A stretch of 64,000 nt of DNA from Chitinibacter sp046530675 (GTDB lineage: Bacteria; Pseudomonadota; Gammaproteobacteria; Burkholderiales; Chitinibacteraceae). This document shows, one piece after another, positions 25,257-32,975 of this stretch. The stretch covers positions 2,170,001 through 2,234,000 of the forward strand of contig NZ_CP172558.1 in assembly GCF_046530675.1 (NCBI RefSeq), read 5' to 3'. How positions within the stretch are numbered: position 1 is the first letter of the stretch; every line of letters begins with the position of its first letter. The position numbers and the translations under genes were made by a program. A model generated the notes under the pieces. It saw only the letters and a program-made list of their open reading frames with translations, had not been told where the DNA came from and searched no databases.

Positions 25257-25303
25257 GTGTTGCCCGCTACATCAATAAAGTAGCGGCCTATGAGGGTATA
25301 CCC
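25255..25303. repeat. 49-bp palindromic repeat, copy 5 (riboswitch expression platform)
   Basis: Starts GGGTGTTGCC, ends GGTATACCC; 49 bp. Its inner stem CCGCTAC/GTAGCGG (25264-25270, 25280-25286) lies between the riboswitch and the gcvT ribosome-binding site AGGAAAG (25305-25311). The left end is GGGTGT rather than GGGTAT. Confidence 0.7.
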
Positions 25304-25315
25304 TAGGAAAGTCTT

Positions 25316-26437
25316 ATGACCGCAACCACCGAAGCTGCTGCACCAAAAACTACTCCACTTTATGACTCGCATGTCGCCGCTGGCGCAAAAATCGTTGATT
25401 TTGCCGGCTGGGCAATGCCGATCCATTACGGCTCACAACTCAAAGAACACGAAATCGTCCGTGCTGATGCGGGCATGTTTGACGTCTCGCATATGTGTGT
25501 CATCGACATTACCGGCGCGGATGCCAAAGACTGGTTGCGCACGCTGATCGCCAACGACGTTGAAAAACTCGGCTTCGAAGGCAAGGCGCTGTACTCGGGC
25601 ATGCTGACGCCGGAAGGCACGGTGATCGACGATCTGATCGTTTACCTGACGCATTACGGCTACCGCATGGTGGTGAATGCCGGTACGGCCGACAAAGACA
25701 TCGCATGGATGCTCAAACAAGCCGAAGGTCGTGCCGTCGAGCTGACGGTGCGCCGCGAGCTGGCGATGATCGCCGTGCAAGGCCCGAATGCGATTGAAAA
25801 AGCCTGCAAAGTGCTGCACGAAGAATGGGAAAGCACGATCAAGGGCTTGAAAGTATTTCAGGGCTTCCCGTTCGGTTCAGTTGAAGAGGGCTGGTTTGTC
25901 GCCCGCACCGGTTATACAGGGGAAGATGGTCTGGAAATCATGCTGCCCGCCGAAGAAGCACCATTATTCTGGAAAGCCTTGATCGGCGCTGGCGTTGCAC
26001 CGATTGGCTTGGGCGCACGCGATACGCTTCGCTTGGAAGCGGGGATGAATTTGTACGGCCACGATATGGACGAGACCATTTCGCCATTGCAGGCCGGCAT
26101 GGGCTGGACGATTGCGTGGGAGCCTGCTGATCGCAACTTCATCGGCCGCGCCGCGCTGGAAGCCGAAAAGGCCGCTGGCGTGAAGTGCAAACAGGTTGGT
26201 CTGGTGCTCGAAGGTCGCGGCGTCTTGCGCGAAGGCCAGAAAGTCGTCGTTGACGGCATCGGCGAAGGCATCATTACCAGCGGCACTTTCTCGCCTACAC
26301 TCAAACATTCGGTTGCGATCGCGCGCGTTCCGGCTGGAACCGGCGCAACGGCGCAAGTTGATTTGCGCGGCACGCTGACCGACGTTCGCATCGTCAAAAT
26401 GCCGTTTGTTCGCAACGGCAAAAAAGTATTTGAATAA
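25316..26437 (+). CDS. gcvT: Aminomethyltransferase, T protein of the glycine cleavage system
   Basis: 373 aa. It transfers the methylene unit from the lipoyl arm of GcvH to tetrahydrofolate and releases ammonia. The family blocks are present: TPLYDSHVAAGAKIVDFAGWAMPI, FDVSHM, RTGYTGEDGLEIM and GLGARDTLRLEAGMNLYGHDMDE (the folate-binding region). First gene of gcvTHP, controlled by the glycine riboswitch; AGGAAAG just upstream. Confidence 0.97.
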   Translation: MTATTEAAAPKTTPLYDSHVAAGAKIVDFAGWAMPIHYGSQLKEHEIVRADAGMFDVSHMCVIDITGADAKDWLRTLIANDVEKLGFEGKALYSGMLTPEGTVIDDLIVYLTHYGYRMVVNAGTADKDIAWMLKQAEGRAVELTVRRELAMIAVQGPNAIEKACKVLHEEWESTIKGLKVFQGFPFGSVEEGWFVARTGYTGEDGLEIMLPAEEAPLFWKALIGAGVAPIGLGARDTLRLEAGMNLYGHDMDETISPLQAGMGWTIAWEPADRNFIGRAALEAEKAAGVKCKQVGLVLEGRGVLREGQKVVVDGIGEGIITSGTFSPTLKHSVAIARVPAGTGATAQVDLRGTLTDVRIVKMPFVRNGKKVFE

Positions 26438-26441
26438 CACC

Positions 26442-26541
26442 GTAGGGTGCGCAAGTTTGCGCACCGGGTCGATGAGCCGATTGGCTTGTAATTTGAATTG
26501 CATTTTTGTGCGCAAATCCCTGCGGGATTTTCACACCCTAC
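26442..26541. repeat. GTAGGGTG-ended palindromic element
   Basis: 100 bp bounded by GTAGGGTG and CACCCTAC, with internal GGTGCGCAA ... TTGCGCACC and GTGCGCAAATCCC...GGGATTT hairpins. It lies between gcvT and gcvH. Confidence 0.75.
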
Positions 26542-26557
26542 ACATATTGATTTGTAT

Positions 26558-26606
26558 GGGTATTGCCCTGCAAACAAGTTAAATAAAGATTTTCAATTAA
26601 ATACCC
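26558..26606. repeat. 49-bp palindromic repeat, copy 6
   Basis: Starts GGGTATTGCCCTGCAA, ends TAAATACCC; 49 bp. It sits directly before the gcvH ribosome-binding site (AGAGGA). Confidence 0.85.
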
Positions 26607-26621
26607 CTAGAGGATAAAGTC

Positions 26622-27008
26622 ATGAGCAATGTTCCAGCAGAACTGAAATATGTAAACAGCCACGAATGGTTGCGTCTGGAAGCCGATGGCACGGTGACCA
26701 TCGGTATTACCGATCACGCGCAGGAATTGCTCGGCGACGTGGTTTTCGTTGAGTTGCCTGCGGTTGGCGACGTGCTTGATGCTGAAGCAACAGCGGGTGT
26801 GGTTGAATCGGTCAAAGCCGCGTCTGACGTTTACGCGCCGATTGCTGGTGAAGTCGTTGAAGTGAATGTCGAACTCGAAGCATCGCCAGAATTGGCCAAT
26901 AGCGATCCGTACGGCGCGGCGTGGTTCTTCCGCGTGAAGCCAGCCAATGCGTCGGATCTGGACGCCTGCCTGAGCGCCGCCGAATACAGCAAAGAAATCG
27001 GCGTCTAA
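26622..27008 (+). CDS. gcvH: Glycine cleavage system H protein
   Basis: 128 aa, the normal length. It carries the aminomethyl group on a lipoyl lysine, Lys65, in the motif GVVESVKAASDVY. The N-terminal block YVNSHEWLRLE and C-terminal PYGAAWFFRVKP are also typical. AGAGGA precedes the start. It is the second gene of gcvTHP, but 180 bp of repeats separate it from gcvT and 300 bp separate it from gcvP. Confidence 0.97.
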   Translation: MSNVPAELKYVNSHEWLRLEADGTVTIGITDHAQELLGDVVFVELPAVGDVLDAEATAGVVESVKAASDVYAPIAGEVVEVNVELEASPELANSDPYGAAWFFRVKPANASDLDACLSAAEYSKEIGV

Positions 27009-27018
27009 AAATATTTGA

Positions 27019-27288
27019 ACCACAGAGGCACAGATGCACAGAGGAAAACCCTCCGTTCCTGAGCCTGATGCCGCTTACTCTTAAGCTAATTGAGCTTGGT
27101 TCCCCCCTTCGTGAAGGGGGGCTAGGGGGGATTTCTGCACTACTTGAGCCATCATTTTGGCTGAAGTAATGCCAAACCCCCCTCAATCCCCCTTTGATAA
27201 AGGGGGAGGCTAAAGTCAAAACCCTTAACTGAACGGCATTGCATATTTCTGTGCCTTTGTTTTCACTGAGTTTCTGCGTCTCTGTGGT
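27019..27288. repeat. Outer inverted repeat with ACCACAGAG ends
   Basis: The left end ACCACAGAGGCACAGA and right end TCTGCGTCTCTGTGGT pair with few mismatches; further inside, CACAGAGG and a CTGTGCCTTTG stretch also partly match. Confidence 0.7.
27100..27206. repeat. C/G-rich inverted-repeat element (MITE-like), copy B
   Basis: Same plan as 20030-20143: CCCCCCTTC/GAAGGGGGG hairpin, CTAGGGGGGATTTCTGCA, core of about 45 bp, then TGCCAAACCCCCCTCAATCC and a CCCCCTTT/AAAGGGGG hairpin. The arms are nearly identical to copy A and the core differs. Confidence 0.85.
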
Positions 27289-27310
27289 GTAGTTTTTTAA
27301 AGGTTTTGTA

Positions 27311-30175
27311 ATGTCACTGACTTCTCTATTTAACCGCGACGAATTCATCGCGCGCCACATCGGCCCACACGCAGCCGACCAAGCTGCAATGCTGGCTGAT
27401 ATTGGCGCAACTTCGCTTGACGATCTGGTTGGCCAGACGATTCCGGCTGATATCCGTTTCAACCAAGCGCTGAACCTGCCCGATGCTTTGCCAGAGCACG
27501 AAGCGTTGGCGAAGTTGAAATCTATCGCCAGCAAAAACATCATCAAAAAATCGTTTATCGGTCTGGGCTACTACCCGAATCTGACGCCGGGCGTGATTTT
27601 GCGCAATGTGCTCGAAAATCCGGGCTGGTACACCGCGTATACGCCGTATCAGGCCGAAATCGCGCAAGGCCGTCTCGAAGCCTTGCTGAACTACCAGCAA
27701 ATGGTGATCGACTTTACCGGCCTTGAATTGGCTAACGCGTCCTTGCTCGACGAAGCGACCGCCGCAGCCGAGGCGATGGCGATGGCGCGTCGCGTGTCGA
27801 AAGCCAAAACCGACGTTTTCTTTGTTGATGCCCAGGTATTGCCCCAGACGCTAGACGTGGTGCGCACTCGCGCCAAATACTTCGGCTTTGAAGTCGTGGT
27901 TGGTGCTGCCGATCAGGCCGGTGAAGGCGATTATTTTGGCGCGCTGTTCCAGTATCCGGGCGCCGATGGCGTTGTCAGTGATTTGTCTGTGCCCATCGCT
28001 GCACTGAAAGCCAAAGGCGGCGTTACGATTGTCGCGGCTGATCTGTTGTCGTTGGCGGTGTTGAAATCGCCCGCTGAACTCGGCGCTGATGTCGCTGTCG
28101 GCAACACCCAGCGCTTTGGCGTGCCTATGGGCTACGGCGGCCCGCACGCGGCTTATTTTGCGTTCAAAGACGAAATGAAACGCTCGGCACCGGGTCGGAT
28201 TATCGGCGTGTCGATCGACGCCAAAGGCAAAACGGCGTTGCGCATGGCGTTGCAAACGCGCGAGCAACATATCCGCCGCGAAAAAGCCAACTCGAATATT
28301 TGTACGTCGCAAGTGCTGCTCGCCAATATGGCCGGCATGTACGCGGTGTATCACGGCCCGGCTGGCGTCAAACGCATCGCGCAGCGCGTGCATCGTTTGG
28401 CGGCGCTGTTTGCTGCGGGTGTTGTGCGAAATGGCGGAAAAATTGTTCACAACGCTTTCTTTGATACGGTACAAGTTGAGCTTTCCAACGCCGCTGCTGT
28501 TTACCAAGCCGCGCAAGACGCGGGTTATAACTTGCGCCAAGTAAGCGATACCGTCTTGGGTGTGGCTTTCCATGAAGCCGCATCGCAAGACGATCTGGCG
28601 ACCTTGCTCAAATTGTTTGTAGGTAAAGACGTAGATCTGGCGGCGATTGATGCTGCGGCTAGTGATGCGATTCCGGCTGAATTGGTTCGTACATCGGCCT
28701 ACCTGACGCACCCAGTGTTCAATAGCTATCACACCGAACACGAAATGCTGCGTTACCTGAAACGTCTGGAAAATCGTGATTTGGCATTAAATCACTCGAT
28801 GATTTCATTGGGCAGCTGCACGATGAAGCTCAACGCCACCAGCGAAATGATTCCGGTGACCTGGCCCGAGTTTGGCAACATCCACCCGTTTGCTCCTGCC
28901 GAGCAAACGCAAGGCTACCAAATCTTAGTTGACACTTTGGCCGATCAACTCAAAGCCATCACTGGTTTTGCCGCGATTTGCATGCAGCCCAATTCAGGCG
29001 CGCAGGGTGAGTACGCTGGTTTGCTGGCGATCAGCCGTTATCACGAAAGCCGTGGTGACGCGCACCGCGATATCTGTCTGATTCCAAAATCAGCACACGG
29101 CACCAATCCGGCGACGGCGCAGATGATGAATATGAAAGTTGTCGTCGTTGAATGCGATGAGAGCGGCAACGTTGACGTCGCCGACCTCAAAGCCAAAGCC
29201 GAGCAACACAAAGATAATCTCGCCGCGCTGATGCTGACTTATCCGTCAACGCACGGTGTGTTTGAAGCTGCGGTGAAGGAAATCTGTGCGATGGTGCATC
29301 AGTTCGGCGGTCAGGTTTATATGGACGGCGCGAACTTGAACGCTCAGGTTGGCCTGACGCGTCCAGCCGACATCGGTGCCGACGTCAGCCACATGAATCT
29401 GCACAAAACCTTCTGCATTCCACACGGCGGCGGCGGCCCCGGCATGGGCCCAATCGGCTTGGCAGCGCATTTGGCACCGTTTATGTCTAACCACGCCGTA
29501 GCGCCGATCACCGTGGGCGACGCGAGTGTCGCAGTGGGTCAAGGCGCAGTCTCTGCGGCGCAATTTGGCTCGGCGTCGATTCTGCCAATTTCGTGGATGT
29601 ATATCACGATGATGGGCGCTGCAGGGATGAAAAACGCGACTGAAATCGCTTTGCTGAACGCGAATTATGTCGCCAAGAAACTCGGCGCGCACTACCCGGT
29701 GCTGTACAGCGGTGCGAATGGCCGTGTGGCGCACGAATGTATTATCGATATTCGCCCATTGAAAGCGGCCAGCGGCATTACCGAAGTCGATATCGCCAAG
29801 CGCCTCATGGACTACGGTTTCCACGCGCCAACGATGAGCTTCCCGGTGGCCGGTACGCTGATGATCGAGCCAACCGAATCTGAAGCCAAGCCTGAACTCG
29901 ATCGCTTTATTGCTGCGATGATTTCGATTCGCAATGAAATCGCCAAAGTGGAAGCGGGAGAATGGACGCTGGAAGACAACCCGCTGAAAAACGCGCCGCA
30001 CAGCAAGGGCGATATTGCCGGTGAGTGGAATCGTGCGTACAGCCGCGATACGGCGTTCTTCCCGTTGCCTTATGTACTCGATAACAAGTTCTGGCCATCG
30101 GTGAACCGCATTGATGATGTGTACGGCGACCGTAACCTGATTTGTTCGTGCCCGAGTATGGATAACTACAGTTAA
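27311..30175 (+). CDS. gcvP: Glycine dehydrogenase (decarboxylating), P protein
   Basis: 954 aa, single-chain form, as in most proteobacteria. It decarboxylates glycine with PLP and loads the aminomethyl group on GcvH. N-terminal half: FIARHIGP, SFIGLGYYPN, NPGWYTAYTPYQAEIAQGRLEALLN split over two blocks; C-terminal half has the PLP lysine Lys699 in NLHKTFCIPHGGGGPGMGP. Starts at ATG 27311 after AAAGG. It ends the operon, with a terminator 26 bases downstream. Confidence 0.97.
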   Translation: MSLTSLFNRDEFIARHIGPHAADQAAMLADIGATSLDDLVGQTIPADIRFNQALNLPDALPEHEALAKLKSIASKNIIKKSFIGLGYYPNLTPGVILRNVLENPGWYTAYTPYQAEIAQGRLEALLNYQQMVIDFTGLELANASLLDEATAAAEAMAMARRVSKAKTDVFFVDAQVLPQTLDVVRTRAKYFGFEVVVGAADQAGEGDYFGALFQYPGADGVVSDLSVPIAALKAKGGVTIVAADLLSLAVLKSPAELGADVAVGNTQRFGVPMGYGGPHAAYFAFKDEMKRSAPGRIIGVSIDAKGKTALRMALQTREQHIRREKANSNICTSQVLLANMAGMYAVYHGPAGVKRIAQRVHRLAALFAAGVVRNGGKIVHNAFFDTVQVELSNAAAVYQAAQDAGYNLRQVSDTVLGVAFHEAASQDDLATLLKLFVGKDVDLAAIDAAASDAIPAELVRTSAYLTHPVFNSYHTEHEMLRYLKRLENRDLALNHSMISLGSCTMKLNATSEMIPVTWPEFGNIHPFAPAEQTQGYQILVDTLADQLKAITGFAAICMQPNSGAQGEYAGLLAISRYHESRGDAHRDICLIPKSAHGTNPATAQMMNMKVVVVECDESGNVDVADLKAKAEQHKDNLAALMLTYPSTHGVFEAAVKEICAMVHQFGGQVYMDGANLNAQVGLTRPADIGADVSHMNLHKTFCIPHGGGGPGMGPIGLAAHLAPFMSNHAVAPITVGDASVAVGQGAVSAAQFGSASILPISWMYITMMGAAGMKNATEIALLNANYVAKKLGAHYPVLYSGANGRVAHECIIDIRPLKAASGITEVDIAKRLMDYGFHAPTMSFPVAGTLMIEPTESEAKPELDRFIAAMISIRNEIAKVEAGEWTLEDNPLKNAPHSKGDIAGEWNRAYSRDTAFFPLPYVLDNKFWPSVNRIDDVYGDRNLICSCPSMDNYS

Positions 30176-30200
30176 ACGATAGCTGTGTTTTGAACGCCTC

Positions 30201-30228
30201 AAAAAGGGAGCCTTCGGGCTCCTTTTTT
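30201..30228 (+). terminator. Rho-independent terminator after gcvP
   Basis: AAAAAGGGAGCC-TTCG-GGCTCCTTTTTT stem with a UUCG tetraloop and T tract. Confidence 0.93.
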
Positions 30229-30374
30229 GTACCATTTGGAATTTATTTGCCGTAAATCCAAGATAAGGATTGAAATTTTTGTCAGACGCGCCGATATTCA
30301 AGTTGTAAGGAAAAGAATTAAGGGTCTCCATCGCAAATTGCGAATTGTTTTAAATACTTGGGGAGGGCCACATC

Positions 30375-30551
30375 ATGCTACACATCTTTGATATGTCTGT
30401 TGGCGAAAGTGAAGAGATTGAGCATCCAATCCTTGCCTGCGTAGAGCCACAATTGGATCTGCACCGCTATGAATGTCAATTGCGCTTACTTACAGTCGCC
30501 GAGTCGGAAGAACAACGGCCAGTGCCTCGTCCACGTCCTTGGTTGTTTTAA
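30375..30551 (+). CDS. Small hypothetical protein (58 aa)
   Basis: A 58-codon frame with the strong ribosome-binding site GGAGG (30362-30366) eight bases before its ATG and its own terminator downstream. The protein starts MLHIFDMSVGESEEIE, is acidic in the first half, has two Cys, and ends RPVPRPRPWLF, a Pro/Arg tail. No membrane helix or signal peptide. I do not recognise a family. Support comes from the ribosome-binding site, the isolated position and the terminator. Confidence 0.55.
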   Translation: MLHIFDMSVGESEEIEHPILACVEPQLDLHRYECQLRLLTVAESEEQRPVPRPRPWLF

Positions 30552-30615
30552 GTGCGGTTCAGGCCTTACTGTTGAGCATTTAGCCTCATTCTGAGGCCTA
30601 CAAATCACATTGTGT

Positions 30616-30639
30616 AAAAGCCCCGACAGGGGCTTTTTT
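30616..30639 (+). terminator. Rho-independent terminator
   Basis: AAAAGCCCC-GACA-GGGGCTTTTTT; serves the small gene upstream and possibly the convergent binding-protein gene. Confidence 0.88.
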
Positions 30640-30658
30640 GTTGTCGGCGAAATTGTGG

Positions 30659-31444
30659 CTATTTTTGCGTCGAAACTTTGGCCGGTAGGCCATATTGTGT
30701 GCGGATAGTCTTGAGCGTACCGCGCAGCTCCAGTCGTTCGAGCGCCGCATTGATCTGATTTAAATCGTCCTCAGTGACGCTTTTCTTACTCAGCATCAGA
30801 TGCACCGGCTCGCTTAGAATGACGTTGGATAAGGCGATGAGTGCAATATTCTGTTTTTTTGCTTCAAAAACTACTGCAGCAGTGTCGCCCATGATCAGCT
30901 CGGCGCGTTTGGCGCTGAGCATTTTCATGCCCTGGCCGAATGATTCAAAAGTCGAAATTAACTGGGCTTGCATCAGTGCGTCATAATGCTTTTTATAATC
31001 TTCGCCATACCAGCCCGAGCTGGGGCTCAGTAGCGTGATTTTGCGTTGCAGAATTTGTGAAAACTGTGTCACGTCGCGGTATTTGGCACTTTGCGTGCTC
31101 TGGCTAAACAGACTGACCGATTCATTGCGGTAGGGTTGTGAAAACCAGCTGTATGCGTGGCGCTCTGGCACATCGGAGGCGGCGAGCATGACGTCGATGT
31201 GTCCAGCCATAAACTCGGCCAGACGACGTTTTTTGGGTAATTCGGGAACAAAAACCAGGTGACAGCCGGCTTCGGCAAACACCATCTTGATTAATTCAAT
31301 ATCCAGTCCCGCTGCTTGCTGGGTGGCATCGGTGTAAACGTAAGGCGGCCATTGCTCCAGAGCCAGTTTAAATGGTTTGCTACACTGCGCCGCTGCGAAA
31401 TTGCTGAGCAACAAGGCTGTGCCGATAAAAGCAGCTTTGACCAT
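30659..31444 (-). CDS. Periplasmic solute-binding protein (SBP_bac_3 type)
   Basis: 261 aa with a signal peptide (MVKAAFIGTALLLSNFAAA, cut before QCSK). It has the family pattern: LALEQWPPYVYTD, GLDIELIKMVFAEAGC, IDVMLAASDVPER and, in the second lobe, GQGMKMLSAKRAELIMGD. There is no transporter gene beside it, as with the related gene at 24161. It may bind an amino acid for a distant ABC system or act as a sensor; the ligand cannot be told. Confidence 0.82.
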   Translation of the reverse strand: MVKAAFIGTALLLSNFAAAQCSKPFKLALEQWPPYVYTDATQQAAGLDIELIKMVFAEAGCHLVFVPELPKKRRLAEFMAGHIDVMLAASDVPERHAYSWFSQPYRNESVSLFSQSTQSAKYRDVTQFSQILQRKITLLSPSSGWYGEDYKKHYDALMQAQLISTFESFGQGMKMLSAKRAELIMGDTAAVVFEAKKQNIALIALSNVILSEPVHLMLSKKSVTEDDLNQINAALERLELRGTLKTIRTQYGLPAKVSTQK

Positions 31445-31603
31445 TCTGTTTCTCCTCAGGCGGCGCTGGTCACGCTCATTTTATTATGACCATCGTGTAG
31501 CAAATTGATTCCATTCGAGTGTAGCGACCTTTGCTTACAGATACACGTAAATTAGCACCAATTAGACCCAATAGCTGCAGTGCAACAAAATCAGCGCACA
31601 AAA

Positions 31604-31628
31604 AAACCACCCGATTTCCGGGTGGTTT
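31604..31628 (-). terminator. Rho-independent terminator after the DUF808 gene
   Basis: AAACCACCCG-ATTTC-CGGGTGGTTT stem with a run of A on the left, i.e. a T tract on the minus strand. Confidence 0.9.
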
Positions 31629-31646
31629 GGGTCAGTTCGAGACGAA

Positions 31647-32567
31647 TTAATGTGCAGTTTTTTTGCCGAATAATTTGCTGAGCAAGGTCACGACGATCAG
31701 CGCAATAGTGCCGGCGACGATGCCGACCAAGAGATTGCCCAGACTAGGAATCAGTGCACCCAGAATGCTGCCGCCAGCTTGCGCCAGAGCTTCCAGATAA
31801 TGATGTAGCGCAGGAATCCCGTGCGTCAAAATCCCGCCGCCGACCAGGAACATCGCCGCAGTGCCAACGACGGTCAGTACTTTCATCAATTTTGGTGCTG
31901 CTACAACGAGACCGCGACCGATTAAATTAAGCGCCGAATTGGTTTTTTTCAGCAAGTAAAAACCGACGTCGTCCATTTTGACAATCCCTGCAACCAGACC
32001 ATAGACGCCGACGGTCATCAGGATTGAAATACCCGCCAGCACCATAAATTGTGTGCCCAGCGTTTTATCGGCTACGGTGCCCAGTGCGATGACGATAATT
32101 TCGGCCGATAAGACAAAATCGGTGCGAATCGCACCCTTGATTTTGTCTTTTTCCATGGCGACCAGATCGACACTGTCGTCGGCGATCGCTTCGACTAAGG
32201 CCTGATGTTCGGCGGCGTCTTCTTTGGGCGAATGCAAAAATTTATGTGCGAGTTTTTCGACGCCTTCAAAACACAGATACAGGCCACCAATCATCAATAG
32301 CGGCATCACCGCCCACGGTGCGAATGCGCTAATGAGCAAAGCCGCAGGCACCAGAATGATTTTATTTTTCAATGAGCCGACTGCCACAGCCCAAACGACG
32401 GGCAATTCGCGTTCGGCGCGTACGCCATTCACTTGCTCGGCGTTCAGCGCCAAATCGTCACCCAGTACACCTGCGGTTTTTTTAGCGGCGACCTTGGTCA
32501 TGATCGACACGTCGTCGAGAATCGCGGCAATATCGTCAAGCAGCGCGAGTAAGCTGGCTCCGGCCAT
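31647..32567 (-). CDS. DUF808 family inner-membrane protein (YedI-like)
   Basis: 306 aa, six or so hydrophobic helices. The start ASLLALLDDIAAILDDVS and the block KTAGVLGDDLALNAEQV are the DUF808 (YedI) signature; then LKNKIILVPAALLISAFAP and LYLCFEGVEKLAHK. A good ribosome-binding site (AGAAGGA) precedes the start. Function unknown; YedI homologues are predicted inner-membrane proteins. Confidence 0.88.
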   Translation of the reverse strand: MAGASLLALLDDIAAILDDVSIMTKVAAKKTAGVLGDDLALNAEQVNGVRAERELPVVWAVAVGSLKNKIILVPAALLISAFAPWAVMPLLMIGGLYLCFEGVEKLAHKFLHSPKEDAAEHQALVEAIADDSVDLVAMEKDKIKGAIRTDFVLSAEIIVIALGTVADKTLGTQFMVLAGISILMTVGVYGLVAGIVKMDDVGFYLLKKTNSALNLIGRGLVVAAPKLMKVLTVVGTAAMFLVGGGILTHGIPALHHYLEALAQAGGSILGALIPSLGNLLVGIVAGTIALIVVTLLSKLFGKKTAH

Positions 32568-32630
32568 GGTAGTTCCTTCTCTGATTTTTGAATGAGTCCG
32601 GCATTTTGATGCCGATGATTGAATTAAATG

Positions 32631-32864
32631 TCAGTGATGCTGTGCGTCGTCGACTTTGGCAAATCGCGGCTGGCGAGTGCCGTTGATTTCGACGTCTTCA
32701 ATAAACATCGCCAGCGGACGCACCCATAAGCCGCGTTCGCCATATTGTGGGCGATAGACGACCAGCCATTCCTCGGTTTCAGAATGCCGTGCCAGCTCAA
32801 TCACTTCATAGAGCGAGCCTTTGTAATGCCGATATAGCCCGGGAGCTAGGTGTGGCGCGTTCAT
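32631..32864 (-). CDS. DUF1653 domain protein
   Basis: 77 aa. The pattern APGLYRHYKGSLYEVIELARHSE and VVYRPQYGERGLWVRPLAMFIE is the whole DUF1653 domain. Small, cytoplasmic, role unknown. GGGTATAC lies four bases before its ATG on the minus strand, a lone half of the 49-bp repeat. Confidence 0.85.
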   Translation of the reverse strand: MNAPHLAPGLYRHYKGSLYEVIELARHSETEEWLVVYRPQYGERGLWVRPLAMFIEDVEINGTRQPRFAKVDDAQHH

Positions 32865-32877
32865 CGTATACCCTTTC

Positions 32878-32926
32878 CAGTATGTCTTTGCAGGCTATTT
32901 TATGGCTGATCTACAGCCGTATACCC
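32878..32926. repeat. 49-bp palindromic repeat, copy 7
   Basis: Starts CAGTATGTCTTTGCAG, ends CGTATACCC; right arm GGCTGATCTACAG. It lies between alaS and the DUF1653 gene. Confidence 0.8.
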
Positions 32927-32975
32927 TTGAAAAATGGCCACCCTTGGGTGGCCATTTGCTTGGATGCGAGTGTAA

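Larger units (their letters stand above)
27009..27310. other. Nested repeats between gcvH and gcvP
   Basis: An outer inverted repeat with ACCACAGAG-type ends (27019-27288) surrounds a C/G-rich element (27100-27206). There is no open frame of note and no clear terminator-free path; AAAGG at 27299-27303 serves gcvP. Confidence 0.8.

Noticed and set aside
27851..30331. Long minus-strand frames opposite gcvP
   Set aside because: Shadows of a strongly conserved gene on the other strand.
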